64,000 nucleotides of DNA from Haloprofundus salilacus (GCF_020150815.1 NZ_CP083723.1:3100001-3164000); one strand, 5' to 3'. Shown: positions 53,466-62,610, numbered from the stretch's first letter. Program-made: numbers and translations. The notes: a model not told the origin generated them from the letters alone.

Positions 53466-53488
53466 GTGGGAAACCGTATCTGTGTGGT

Positions 53489-55453
53489 ATGGAATGGCGG
53501 GACGCGGAAGCGACATACGAGAGCGAGGTCGTCGGTCAAACGACGCTCCCCGTGATGTTCGAGGAGAGTGCCGAACGCAACGCCAACCGCATCGCACAGC
53601 GGTACAAGGGTGGTCTCTACGACCGGTCGCTCGCCCCCGACGTAGTGTCGGCGGCAGCGGCCGACGAGTACGGACAGGTCAGTTACGCGGAGATGCGCGA
53701 CATCGTCCGCAACCTCGCCGCCGGCTTTCGCGAACTCGGTCTCGAAACCGGCGACCGGGTCGGCATCCTCTCGCACACCCGGATGGAGTGGGCGCAGACC
53801 GACTTCGCCGTGCTCGCCGCCGGCGGCGTCGTCACCACCGTCTACACCTCGTCCTCCGAGCAACAAGTGACGTATCTGCTCGGCGACCCCGACGCCTCGG
53901 GCGTCGTCGTCGAGAACGCCGAGTTGCTCCGGAAAGTGCTCGCGGTCGAGGACGAACTCGATCTCGATTTCATCGTCGTCGTCGACGATCTGGCCGACGG
54001 CACTGGGATGGGCGGGGCGCTCCGCGATCGCGACGACATCCTCACGCTCGGCGATCTCCACGACCGGGGTGCGGCGGCGTTCGATGAGAGGACGTACGAA
54101 TCGTGGCTCGACGAGCGCGGTCCCGACGACCTAGCGAGTCTCATCTACACCTCCGGGACGACCGGGCGACCGAAGGGCGTCAGACTCACCCACCGGAACT
54201 TCCGCTCGAACGTCAACCAGTGTTACCGGCGCTTCGGTTCCCGCCACGACAAAGGTGACCTCCCGGTCATCGACACGCAGTCGACGACGCTCTCGTTCCT
54301 GCCGCTCGCGCACGTGTTCGAGCGCCTCGCCGGTCATTTCCTGATGTTCGCGGCGGGAGCGACCGTCGCCTACGCCGAGAGTCCTGACACGCTCCGCGAG
54401 GACTTCCAACTCGTTCGGCCGACCGTCGGTACGAGCGTCCCCCGGGTGTACGAGAAGCTGTACGGCGCGATTCGGACGCAGGCCTCCGAATCGCCCGTCA
54501 AAAAACGCATCTTCGAGTGGGCGTCCGGCGTCGGCCGCGAGTACCACACGGCGGAGAGTCCGGGGACGTTCCTGACGGCGAAACACCGTCTCGCCGACAG
54601 ACTCGTTTTCGAACAGGTCCGCGAGGCGCTCGGCGGGCGAATCGACTTCTTCATCAGCGGCGGCGGCAGCCTCTCGCCGGAGCTCTGCGCGCTGTACCAC
54701 GGGATGGGACTCCCCATCTTGGAGGGGTACGGACTGACTGAAACGTCGCCCGTCGTCGCCGTCAATCCGCCGGAGAACCCCCAAACCGGCACTATCGGCC
54801 CGCCCGTCCACGACGTTGAGGTCCGCGTCGACGACAGCGTCGTCGGCCAGAAGACCCGGGAGTCGGCGGCGGGCGAGGTGGGCGAACTGCTCGTGAAGGG
54901 ACCGAACGTCACCCAGGGGTACTGGAACCGCCCCGAGGAGACCGAGCAGGCGTTCACGACTGACGGATGGTTCCGCACCGGCGACATCGTCGAGATTCGC
55001 CCCGACGACTACATCGCCTTCCGCGAGCGCGCGAAACAGATTCTCGTCCTCTCGACGGGCAAGAACGTCGCTCCCGGTCCAATTGAGGACGCGTTCGCGT
55101 CCAGCGCGCTCGTCGAGCAGTGCATGGTGCTCGGCGACGGCCGCAAGTTCGTCAGCGCGCTCGTCGTCCCCAACTTCGAGGGCGTCCGTGAGTGGGCCGA
55201 ACACGAGGGCATCGACCTGCCCGACGACCCGAAGGCTATCTGCCGGAACGACCGCGTCTACGAGCGTATCGAAGCCGAAATTGAAGCCGCCAACGCGAAC
55301 TTCGAGTCGTACGAGCGAATCAAACAGTTCCGCCTCGTGCCCGAGGAGTTCACCGAGGACAACGACCTGATGACGCCGACGATGAAGAAGAAACGCCGCA
55401 ACATCCTTGACAGCTACGCCGACCAGGTCGACCTGCTCTACGAAGGGCGCTGA
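53489..55453 (+). CDS. Long-chain acyl-CoA synthetase (AMP-forming)
   Basis: A 654-residue adenylating enzyme: the AMP motif YTSGTTGRPKGVRLTHRN (~residues 219-236), the GYGLTETSP motif (~residues 414-422), the hinge WFRTGDIVEI (~residues 494-503) and FRERAKQILVLSTGKNVAPG with the catalytic Lys near 525. It resembles FadD/ACSBG-type fatty-acyl-CoA ligases, with a characteristic long N-terminal domain and insertion. Fatty acids are likely substrates; haloarchaea can degrade fatty acids. A thiolase is encoded 6 kb away. Monocistronic. Confidence 0.92.
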   Translation: MEWRDAEATYESEVVGQTTLPVMFEESAERNANRIAQRYKGGLYDRSLAPDVVSAAAADEYGQVSYAEMRDIVRNLAAGFRELGLETGDRVGILSHTRMEWAQTDFAVLAAGGVVTTVYTSSSEQQVTYLLGDPDASGVVVENAELLRKVLAVEDELDLDFIVVVDDLADGTGMGGALRDRDDILTLGDLHDRGAAAFDERTYESWLDERGPDDLASLIYTSGTTGRPKGVRLTHRNFRSNVNQCYRRFGSRHDKGDLPVIDTQSTTLSFLPLAHVFERLAGHFLMFAAGATVAYAESPDTLREDFQLVRPTVGTSVPRVYEKLYGAIRTQASESPVKKRIFEWASGVGREYHTAESPGTFLTAKHRLADRLVFEQVREALGGRIDFFISGGGSLSPELCALYHGMGLPILEGYGLTETSPVVAVNPPENPQTGTIGPPVHDVEVRVDDSVVGQKTRESAAGEVGELLVKGPNVTQGYWNRPEETEQAFTTDGWFRTGDIVEIRPDDYIAFRERAKQILVLSTGKNVAPGPIEDAFASSALVEQCMVLGDGRKFVSALVVPNFEGVREWAEHEGIDLPDDPKAICRNDRVYERIEAEIEAANANFESYERIKQFRLVPEEFTEDNDLMTPTMKKKRRNILDSYADQVDLLYEGR

Positions 55454-55533
55454 TTCGAACGCCCCGCGACCCGGGCACGGCGGCCGAATCGACGATGTCG
55501 TTCCACCACACGGAACGCATCCGAGACGCCGGG

Positions 55534-55543
55534 ACTTATAACC
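55534..55543 (+). promoter_or_regulatory. TATA box of the antiporter transcript
   Basis: ACTTATAACC, centred 29 nt before the small ORF start at 55567 and about 43 nt before the antiporter ATG. So the transcript should begin at or next to the mini-ORF. Confidence 0.6.
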
Positions 55544-55566
55544 GAAGCTCACCTCGGAGTACACCT

Positions 55567-55581
55567 ATGGAGGAGCGCTAA
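55567..55581 (+). CDS. Four-codon mini-ORF overlapping the antiporter start
   Basis: ATG GAG GAG CGC TAA, whose stop shares its last A with the antiporter ATG (TAATG). The GGAGGAG inside it doubles as a Shine-Dalgarno sequence for the next start. With the TATA box placed 29 nt before it, the mini-ORF lies at the leaderless position, a possible translational switch. Only four residues, so it could be chance. Confidence 0.35.
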   Translation: MEER

Positions 55582-57449
55582 TGGCGAACGCGGGCGGGAA
55601 CCTCATCCCTCTCGTCGCCGCCATCATCGGCATCGGCGTCGTCGCGCAGGTGCTCTCCGACAGATACCGGGTCCCGAGCGTCGTCTTCCTCATCGCCGCA
55701 GGCATCGTGATGGGACCGGAGGTGCTCGGCCTCCTGCAACCGGATGCCTTCGGCAACGCGCTCTCGGCCATCGTCGGCCTCTCGGTCGCCATCATCGTCT
55801 TCGAGGGTGCGTTCCACCTCCGCGTCGACAAACTTCGACAGGCCCCGGCAGCGACGGTTCGCCTCGTCACGGTCGGCGCGCTCATCGCGCTCGTCGGGAC
55901 GTCGCTCACTGTCCACTACGTCCTCGGGTCGACGTGGTCCGTCGCCTTTCTCATCGGCGCGCTGCTGATCGCGACCGGACCGACGGTCATCACGCCGATT
56001 CTCGAAGTCGTCCCGACGCGGGACCGTGTCCGGGCCGTACTGGAGACGGAGGGCATCGTCAACGACGTGACGGCCGCGATACTCGCCATTGTCGTCTTCG
56101 AGACCATCCACTCCGGGGTCTCCGCCCCGAGCGCACTGCTCCAGATTTTTGCCCAGCGCCTCGGCGTCGGGGTCCTCGTGGGGACGGCCGTCGCCGGCGT
56201 GCTCTACTACGTCCTCCGGTACGTCGACCTCTCGCCGTCGAGCGCCCCGCGGAACGCCCGCCTGCTCGTCCTCGCGGGCGCACTCGTTGCTTACGGAACC
56301 GCCGACACCATCGCCACCGAGGCCGGCGTCGCCGCCGCGGCGACGGCGGGCGTCCTTCTCGGCAACGCCGACATCCCTTACGAGGAGGACGTGACCGACT
56401 TCAAGGGCGACATCACACTGCTCGTCCTCTCGTTCGTCTTCATCACCCTCGCCGCGCTGTTGGAGTTCGACGAACTCCGGCAACTCGGCGTAGGAGGGCT
56501 GGTCGTCGTCGCCGTCGTCGCGCTCGTCCTGCGGCCGTTTCTGGTGTTCGTCTCGACCGCTGGCGACCGGTTCACCCGAAACGAGAAACTGTTCATGAGC
56601 TTCGTCGGCCCGCGCGGCATCATCCCCGCGTCGGTCGCGACGCTGTTCGCCATCGAACTCCGGGCGATGGGGATGACGCAAGCGGCGCACACTCTCGTCG
56701 GCACCGTCTTCCTCGTCATCCTCACGACCGTCGTCTTCGAGGGCGGCTTCGCCCGCCGAATCGCGGAATATCTCGATGTGATACCTATGCGCATACTCGT
56801 CATCGGAGGCGGTAAGGTGGGTCGGATGCTCGCCGAACGCCTCGAAACCCGCGGAGAGAACGTCGTACTGATAGAGAACGACCCCGATATCGTCGAACTC
56901 GCCCGCAACCAGGGGTTCACCGTCCACGCAGGCGACGCCACCGATTCGGGGGTGCTCGCCGCCGCCGGGGCGGCGAACGCCAAAGTGGTCGTCGCGGCCA
57001 CCGGCGACGACGACGTGAACCTGCTCGTCACCCAGCTCGCGGAGTCGAAGTTCGACCCCGAGACCATCATCGCCCGCGCGAACAACCCCGACAACGCCCG
57101 TGCGTTCAGAGATCTCGGGGTGGAGACCATCTCCTCGACAGTCGCGACAGCACAGGCCATCGACAACCACATCGAGCGGCCGACGCTGTCGAACTGGATG
57201 GACGAACTCGGCGAGAGCGGCGACGTCCAGGAGATTGCGGTGACTGCCGCCGACCTCGTCGGGAAGAAGATTCGCGATATCGGCGAGGACCTCCCCGACG
57301 GCTGTCTCATCGCGCTCGTCTCCCGCGACGGCGGGTCGGAGGTGCCGTCGGCGGACTACACGCTGAGCGAAGGCGACAAAATCACCATTCTCGGTCGGCG
57401 CGAGGCGGTTCGCGAGGCGATGGCGTACGTCCACCCGGAGGAAGGGTAG
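55581..57449 (+). CDS. NhaP-type Na+/H+ antiporter fused to TrkA domains
   Basis: A 622-residue protein. Residues ~8-395 hold about 12 membrane helices of the CPA1/NhaP type, with the helix 5-6 LETEGIVNDVTAAI motif carrying the conserved Asn-Asp. Residues ~400-525 are a TrkA-N domain (ILVIGGGKVGRMLAERLETR, then NDPDIVELARNQGFTVHAGDA) that may bind NAD(H), and ~540-620 a TrkA-C domain. It exports Na+ or K+ in exchange for protons under nucleotide control, fitting a high-salt life. Preceded by a mini-ORF. Confidence 0.93.
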   Translation: MANAGGNLIPLVAAIIGIGVVAQVLSDRYRVPSVVFLIAAGIVMGPEVLGLLQPDAFGNALSAIVGLSVAIIVFEGAFHLRVDKLRQAPAATVRLVTVGALIALVGTSLTVHYVLGSTWSVAFLIGALLIATGPTVITPILEVVPTRDRVRAVLETEGIVNDVTAAILAIVVFETIHSGVSAPSALLQIFAQRLGVGVLVGTAVAGVLYYVLRYVDLSPSSAPRNARLLVLAGALVAYGTADTIATEAGVAAAATAGVLLGNADIPYEEDVTDFKGDITLLVLSFVFITLAALLEFDELRQLGVGGLVVVAVVALVLRPFLVFVSTAGDRFTRNEKLFMSFVGPRGIIPASVATLFAIELRAMGMTQAAHTLVGTVFLVILTTVVFEGGFARRIAEYLDVIPMRILVIGGGKVGRMLAERLETRGENVVLIENDPDIVELARNQGFTVHAGDATDSGVLAAAGAANAKVVVAATGDDDVNLLVTQLAESKFDPETIIARANNPDNARAFRDLGVETISSTVATAQAIDNHIERPTLSNWMDELGESGDVQEIAVTAADLVGKKIRDIGEDLPDGCLIALVSRDGGSEVPSADYTLSEGDKITILGRREAVREAMAYVHPEEG

Positions 57450-57548
57450 ACAGGTCGTCGCCCGCGTTATCGGTGCCGTTGAGTTCCGGACCGTTACGAG
57501 GAACCGAGTTCACGACGATTCTTGAGCGTCGCCGCTGAATCGGCGGGT

Positions 57549-58199
57549 ATGCAAGACCTCTCGCACCCGCTCTCCGCGGAGACGCCCGTCTACCCCGGCG
57601 ACCCGCTGGTTCGACTCGACCCCCACGCGACGCACGCCGCCGACGGCTACCGCGTCACCGACATCAGAGTCGGAAGCCACGCGGGAACTCACGTCGACGC
57701 GCCGTCGCACGTCCTCGAAGACGGCGACCCGCTCTCGGCGTTTCCGGTCTCCCGATTCCGCCTCGACGCGCGACTCGTCGACCTCCGTCCGCTCGACGCC
57801 GAGGCGAGCATCTCCGCGGCTACGCTCTCGGCGGCGGCCCCGGACGACGCCGGCGACGGTTCCGATACCGACGCCGACTACGATGCGCTCGTCCTCCGAA
57901 CCGGCTGGGACGCCCACTGGGGAACCGACCGGTACCACGAACACCCATCACTCTCGCCCGAAGCGGCTGCGTGGTGCGCCGACCGGGGCTATGACGTGGC
58001 GCTCGACTGCGCCAGCCCCGACCCGTTCGGTAGCACTGAACTCCCGGCACACCGGCAACTGCTGGGCGCGGATCGACTGGTCTTCGAGAACCTGCGTCTC
58101 GCGGACGCCGACCTCCCCGAACGATTCCGCCTCCAGGTGTATCCGCTGTCATTCGTCGGCGTCGACGGCTCTCCCGTGCGCGCCATCGCGGACCGATAA
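57549..58199 (+). CDS. Cyclase-family metal hydrolase (kynurenine formamidase-like)
   Basis: A 216-residue protein with the family signature HAGTHVDAPSH (~residues 42-52, H-x-G-T-H-x-D-x-P-x-H), which binds a metal ion. QDLSHPLSAETPVYPGDP at the start and NLRLADADLPERFRLQVYPL later fit the same family. It hydrolyses an amide or lactone; kynurenine formamidase is only the best known member. Start at ATG 57549; an in-frame ATG at 57522 is not favoured. Confidence 0.87.
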   Translation: MQDLSHPLSAETPVYPGDPLVRLDPHATHAADGYRVTDIRVGSHAGTHVDAPSHVLEDGDPLSAFPVSRFRLDARLVDLRPLDAEASISAATLSAAAPDDAGDGSDTDADYDALVLRTGWDAHWGTDRYHEHPSLSPEAAAWCADRGYDVALDCASPDPFGSTELPAHRQLLGADRLVFENLRLADADLPERFRLQVYPLSFVGVDGSPVRAIADR

Positions 58200-58234
58200 C
58201 GTCGCAGACTCGGACGCCGCCGACACCGATCGAT

Positions 58235-58250
58235 AACGTTCACGAACGTT
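58235..58250. promoter_or_regulatory. Inverted repeat over the AOR promoter (possible operator)
   Basis: AACGTTC-ac-GAACGTT, a perfect 7-2-7 inverted repeat. It directly abuts or overlaps the BRE/TATA region (gtttatc, 58248-58254), which is centred 28 nt before the AOR start. Confidence 0.5.
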
Positions 58251-58254
58251 TATC
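58248..58254 (+). promoter_or_regulatory. TATA-like box of the AOR gene
   Basis: GTTTATC, centred 28 nt before ATG 58279. Confidence 0.6.
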
Positions 58255-58278
58255 TGAGAGTCGGTAAAACCGCCAGGT

Positions 58279-59952
58279 ATGCACCACGCACAGGGTCCGC
58301 TGCTCTCTATCGACGTCGGCGACCGACGCGCCGAGCGCGTCGACGTGGACGAAGTTCTCGAAACGTTCGTCGGGGGCCGCGGCGTCTGCACGAAGCTCGC
58401 GGCCGACCGCGTTCCGACCGACGCCGACCCGTTCGGTCCCGAGAACAGCGTCTTTTTCGCGACCGGCCCGCTGCAGCACTCGCAGATGAGCTTCACCGGT
58501 CGGATGAGCGCGACGGGACTCTCGCCGTTGACCGGCGGCCTGCTCTCCTCGAACGCCGGGGGCTTCCTCTCGCGAAACTTCGTCTCGACGGGGTACGCCG
58601 CCGTCGAGGTGACGGGCACGAGCGACGACCTGCTCGCTGTCCACGTCACCGACGAGGGCGTCGAGTTCGAGGACGTCCCCGAGCTCGCGGAAGCGACAAC
58701 CTCCGAAGTCACCGAGTACGTCGAGGAGTCGCGCGGATTCGGTCCGGACCACGTGCTCTGCGTCGGTCCGGCCGGGGAGAACCGCGTCCGCTTCGCCTCC
58801 ATCATGACCTCCGAGAGCCGGGCGTTCGGCCGCGGCGGTCTCGGCGCGGTTCTCGGCGCCAAGGGAGTGAAACTCGTCACGTTCGACGGCGACGCCGCGC
58901 CGACCGTCGACCTCGCGGACGTGACCGCGGAGATTCACCGCGAGGCGGCCACCGCCGACCACCCGATGAAGCAGTCGGGGACCGCCGGGATGACCGAGTA
59001 CGCGGATCAGGTCGGCGCGCTGCCGACACGCTACTTCTCGGAGCTCTCCTTCGAGGGGGCCGAAGCTATCGGCGGCGACGCCGTCGCCGAGAAGAAGTAC
59101 AAACGCGGCACCTGTTCGGCCTGCGCGTTCGCCTGTAAACTCCCGACACGAGACGAGGAGACCGGACTCGAAACCGAAGGTCCCGAGTACGAGACGGTGA
59201 TGGCGTTCGGCGCGAACGCGGGCGTCTCGGACCTCGTCGCCGTGATGAAGTCGAACCATTTGTGCGACGAACTCGGGATGGACACCATCTCCTGCGGCGA
59301 CACCGTCTCGGCGTACCTCGCGAGCGAAGACGCGTTCGGCGACATCGAACTGGTCCACGAACTCGTCGAGAAGATCGCCTACCGCGAGGGCGTCGGCGAC
59401 ACGCTGGCCGAGGGCGTCGCCCGCTGCCACGAGGAACTGGGCGTCAAGAACTGGAGCGTGAAGGGGATGGAGTTCCCCGCCCACGACGGCCGCCACCTGA
59501 ACGGGCAGGGACTCGCGTTCGCCACGTCGAACCGCGGCGCGGACCACATGTACGCCGAGTTCTACGCCAAGGAGTACCCGCTCGTCCCCCGCGACCAGGC
59601 GGTCAACCCCGAGGGACTCGACGGGAAAGCGCCGCTGGTCGTCGAAAAGGAGAACCACAACGCGGTGCTCGACAGTGCCGTCGCCTGCAAGTTCTCCCGG
59701 GACTTCCTCTCGCCCGAACGGCTCTCGACGCTGTTGGACGCGTCGTACGACGACCTTCAAGAGATCGGCGCGCGCGTCGTCGAACTCGAACGCGCGTTCA
59801 ACAACGCCCGCGGTTTCGACCGCGACGACGACGTGGTACCGTACGACCTGCCGTCGTTCGACGCGGCACTCGACGACTACTACGAGGCCCGCGGTTGGAA
59901 CGCTGACGGGACGGTCCCCGACGCCACGGACGCCGCCCCCGCCGACGACTAA
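58279..59952 (+). CDS. Aldehyde:ferredoxin oxidoreductase (tungsten/molybdopterin)
   Basis: A 557-residue AOR-family enzyme. N-terminal region ETFVGGRGVCTKLAAD and TGPLQHSQMSFTGRMSATGL; the cluster ligands CSACAFAC (~residues 279-286, C-x2-C-x3-C) and a later Cys in HLCDELGMDTISCGD complete the [4Fe-4S] site; pterin regions lie around GRGGLGAVLGAKGVK and later. It oxidises aldehydes to acids with ferredoxin as acceptor. AORs depend on tungsto-pterin cofactor. The C-terminus is an acidic tail. A possible operator overlaps its promoter. Confidence 0.93.
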   Translation: MHHAQGPLLSIDVGDRRAERVDVDEVLETFVGGRGVCTKLAADRVPTDADPFGPENSVFFATGPLQHSQMSFTGRMSATGLSPLTGGLLSSNAGGFLSRNFVSTGYAAVEVTGTSDDLLAVHVTDEGVEFEDVPELAEATTSEVTEYVEESRGFGPDHVLCVGPAGENRVRFASIMTSESRAFGRGGLGAVLGAKGVKLVTFDGDAAPTVDLADVTAEIHREAATADHPMKQSGTAGMTEYADQVGALPTRYFSELSFEGAEAIGGDAVAEKKYKRGTCSACAFACKLPTRDEETGLETEGPEYETVMAFGANAGVSDLVAVMKSNHLCDELGMDTISCGDTVSAYLASEDAFGDIELVHELVEKIAYREGVGDTLAEGVARCHEELGVKNWSVKGMEFPAHDGRHLNGQGLAFATSNRGADHMYAEFYAKEYPLVPRDQAVNPEGLDGKAPLVVEKENHNAVLDSAVACKFSRDFLSPERLSTLLDASYDDLQEIGARVVELERAFNNARGFDRDDDVVPYDLPSFDAALDDYYEARGWNADGTVPDATDAAPADD

Positions 59953-59964
59953 CCGTCCCGTCCG

Positions 59965-60630
59965 CTACCTGCCGCGGGACCGTCGACCGACCAGATACAG
60001 CACCGCGGCGAGACCGGTAAAACCGGCCAGCGCCCCGACGCCGGAAGCCGCCGTTCGAACGGTTTCGAGCGCCGCATCCGGACCGGTCGCTTCGTTCGTC
60101 GCCGCGGAGCCGCTCCGGCTCGCACTGAGTCGTTCGAGCGTCAGGTGCGCGTACTCGGCGTCGCACCGTCGCTGGTCGGTGACGAGACAGAGTGCACCGA
60201 CGCCGATATCCGGATGCCCGGCGACGACGAGGTCGGTGCTGGCGGTCCACGCCCCGCTCTCGTCGACGAACGTGGCCTCGTACGTTTCGAGCGTCTCCCC
60301 GCGAGCGCCCGGTCGGCAGCGTTCGACGCCGTGGGCGTCTCCATCTTCGGCGTCTACGCCGTCGGCGCTTTCGACGAGGTGAACCAACAGACCGGTGTAC
60401 CCCTCGCGTCCGAACGCCGTCGCGTCCGTGCGTACCGTCGCTCGCGTGGTACTCGCCCCGTCGCGACGTCTGCCCACCCCGACGCGTCGTCTACCCTCCT
60501 CGTCGCGTCGTCCGCTCGCCGTCTCCACGAACGCTGGGCCGACCGTCGCCGTTCCCGACCCCGATACCGCGGCGCGAAACAGTTGCCGTCGAGTCACGCC
60601 CTCCGCCGCGGTCTCGTGTGCCTCCGACAT
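59965..60630 (-). CDS. TAT-exported protein with C-terminal anchor, paralogue of the next gene
   Basis: A 221-residue protein with a TAT-type leader (VTRRQLFRAAVSGSGTATVG, ~residues 12-31), an extracellular domain (GYTGLLVHLVESADGVDAED, TLETYEATFVDESGAW, VGALCLVTDQRRCDAEY) and a C-terminal membrane helix with Arg tail (GVGALAGFTGLAAVLYLVGR). The last part resembles a PGF-CTERM signal that has lost its PGF. It shares an opening motif (YTGL+VH) with the gene at 60755. Function unknown. Confidence 0.7.
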   Translation of the reverse strand: MSEAHETAAEGVTRRQLFRAAVSGSGTATVGPAFVETASGRRDEEGRRRVGVGRRRDGASTTRATVRTDATAFGREGYTGLLVHLVESADGVDAEDGDAHGVERCRPGARGETLETYEATFVDESGAWTASTDLVVAGHPDIGVGALCLVTDQRRCDAEYAHLTLERLSASRSGSAATNEATGPDAALETVRTAASGVGALAGFTGLAAVLYLVGRRSRGR

Positions 60631-60754
60631 ACTGGTACGTCGAGAGAGCGGTGCCACCACAATAAGGGATAGTACGTCTCTCACTGCGAGCGAACGCCGC
60701 CGAACCGGCGCCGAACCGGCGCCGACCACCGACGACTCGGGACGTGAGCGACCC

Positions 60755-61372
60755 CTACTCGTCTCGTCCGCTCAGACGCCGCAGCAACAGCGCGGCGCCG
60801 CCGAACCCTACCGCGCCCGCGAGCGGACCGAACCCTGGGGTGGTCGTCTCGGTCGTCTCGGCGGCCGGTTCGTCGTCGGCCGCCGTCTCAGTCGTCTCGT
60901 TCGAGACGGTGATCGGGCTGCCGCCGACGGACTCCAGCGACAGTTGAACCAGCGGTCCGTCGCAGGACTCCTGGCTGTTCACGACGTAGAGGTTGCCGAT
61001 GTCGATGTCGTCGTTTCCCTCGACGGCGTAGAGCAGCGTCTCCTCGCTCGGGTGATTTTCGGCGGTGCGGTCGATGAGGCGGGCGATGTAGACGATAGCC
61101 TCGTCGTCGCCGCCGAAGAACGGGCAGCTGCCGAGTCTGTCGACGGTCTGGTCGTTCGAGACGCTTCGTACGTGGACGAACAACCCCGTGTAGTCGTTCT
61201 CGTCGCTGAACGAGGGGGCGTCGTCGGAGATCGCCGCGGTCGTCGTCACCTGTGCCGACGTGACCGAGGCGGACGCCGCCGTCGCTCCGACGCTGACGGC
61301 ACCGATTCCCACGGCGCGCAACACTCCCCGACGCGTCGTCTCCACGCTCGCTGTCGTGTCGCTTCGAGCCAT
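60755..61372 (-). CDS. TAT-exported PGF-CTERM surface protein
   Basis: A 205-residue protein with a TAT-type leader (TTRRGVLRAVGIGAVSVGAT, ~residues 12-31), extracellular domain with YTGLFVHVRSVSNDQTVDRL, LGSCPFFGGDDEAIVYIARL and a pair of cysteines, a Thr/Glu linker, and the C-terminal sorting signal PGFGPLAGAVGFGGAALLLR followed by basic residues. This is the PGF-CTERM motif recognised by archaeosortase A. Start at ATG 61370-61372; the reverse ACTTTTACAA box is 28 nt upstream. Paralogue of the gene at 59965. Confidence 0.82.
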   Translation of the reverse strand: MARSDTTASVETTRRGVLRAVGIGAVSVGATAASASVTSAQVTTTAAISDDAPSFSDENDYTGLFVHVRSVSNDQTVDRLGSCPFFGGDDEAIVYIARLIDRTAENHPSEETLLYAVEGNDDIDIGNLYVVNSQESCDGPLVQLSLESVGGSPITVSNETTETAADDEPAAETTETTTPGFGPLAGAVGFGGAALLLRRLSGRDE

Positions 61373-61446
61373 CGTCTCGGAGGGCAACGCCCAGTTGTAA
61401 AAGTCGAGGGGCGAAAGCGACCGGCGTTCGTCCCGTCTCCCGCGGT

Positions 61447-62580
61447 CTACCGGGAGAACTCGATGGCCGCGCCCTGGCCGAAGCCGACGCAGAGCGTCGC
61501 TAATCCTCGATTGACGTCGCGTCGAATCATCTCGTGGACGAGCGCCACGGGGAGGCGAGCGCCGCTGGCACCGAGCGGGTGACCGACCGCGATTGCGCCG
61601 CCGTTGACGTTGTACTTCTCCTCGTCGATGCCGAGTTCGCCGCGGGCGTAGACGGCCTGCGAGGCGAACGCTTCGTTCAGTTCTACGAGGTCGTAGTCGT
61701 CGATGGAGCGGCCGTTGCGTTCGAGGAGGTTCCGCGTCGCCGGGACCGGCCCGATACCCATCACCGTCGGGTCGACGCCCGCGACGGCGTTGGTGCCGAT
61801 TTCGGCCAACACGTCGAGACCGTGGTCCTCGGCGAACTCGCGGCTGGTGACGAGCGTCGCCGCCGCGCCGTCGGAAATCTGCGAGGAGTTGCCCGCCGTT
61901 ACGGTGCCGTCGCCGGTGAACGCGGGCGACAGTCCGGCGAGCGTCTCCAGCGACGTGTCTCGGCGGATGCCCTCGTCCTCCTCGACCAGTCCGTCCCCCG
62001 TCTCGATGGGGACGATCTGGTCGTCGAAGTAGCCCTCGTCGGTGGCCGCCGCGGCGCGCTCGTGACTGCGAAGCGCGTACTCGTCCTGCTCCTCTCTGCT
62101 GACGCCGTACTCCTCGGCGACTTTCTCGGCGGTCATCCCCATCTGGAGTTGGAAGATGTTGTACCGCTCGGAGAGCTCCGGGTGGAGGTGCTGGTAGGAG
62201 TCGCCGTCCATCGGCACGCGCGACATGTTCTCGACGCCGCCCGCGATAATGGCGTCGCGGTTGCCCGCGGCGACGGCGTCGCTCGCACTGATGATGGCCT
62301 GCATCGAGGAGGCGCACCAGCGGTTGATGCTCGTCGCCGGCGTCCCCTCGCCGAGTTCCGAGAGCAACGCGATGACGCGCGCGACGTTGTTGTCCTGCTC
62401 GCCGCGCTGCTGGGCGACGCCCCACATCAGGTCGTCGATGTCGTCGCCGGAGAGCCCCGTCTCGTCGAGAATCGTGTCGATGAGTGGAATCGAGAGGTCC
62501 TCGCTGCGGACGTCCTCGAAGACGCCGCCGCCCTTTCCTTGTGGGGTTCTGTACGCGGCCGCGATGACTGGTGTTGGCAT
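61447..62580 (-). CDS. Thiolase-family acetyl-CoA acetyltransferase
   Basis: A 377-residue thiolase. The active-site Cys (~residue 89) sits in INRWCASSMQAIISASDA, the second-domain His in NVNGGAIAVGHPLGASGARL (~residue 337), and the catalytic Cys in ATLCVGFGQGAAIE (~residue 367). It forms or cleaves acetoacetyl-CoA or a longer beta-ketoacyl-CoA. TATA gataaa (62605-62610, reverse TTTATC) is centred 27 nt before the start. It could serve fatty-acid degradation with the acyl-CoA synthetase at 53489, or isoprenoid synthesis. Confidence 0.92.
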   Translation of the reverse strand: MPTPVIAAAYRTPQGKGGGVFEDVRSEDLSIPLIDTILDETGLSGDDIDDLMWGVAQQRGEQDNNVARVIALLSELGEGTPATSINRWCASSMQAIISASDAVAAGNRDAIIAGGVENMSRVPMDGDSYQHLHPELSERYNIFQLQMGMTAEKVAEEYGVSREEQDEYALRSHERAAAATDEGYFDDQIVPIETGDGLVEEDEGIRRDTSLETLAGLSPAFTGDGTVTAGNSSQISDGAAATLVTSREFAEDHGLDVLAEIGTNAVAGVDPTVMGIGPVPATRNLLERNGRSIDDYDLVELNEAFASQAVYARGELGIDEEKYNVNGGAIAVGHPLGASGARLPVALVHEMIRRDVNRGLATLCVGFGQGAAIEFSR

Positions 62581-62604
62581 ACCTTACCCTCCGGGACCGA
62601 TCCT

Positions 62605-62610
62605 GATAAA
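62605..62610 (-). promoter_or_regulatory. TATA-like box of the thiolase gene
   Basis: Reverse TTTATC centred 27 nt before ATG 62580. Confidence 0.55.

Noticed and set aside
55578-57434. A 618-codon frame antisense to the NhaP-TrkA gene
   Set aside because: Low-complexity Asp/Glu/Arg composition typical of an antisense shadow; the sense strand has full antiporter and TrkA motifs.
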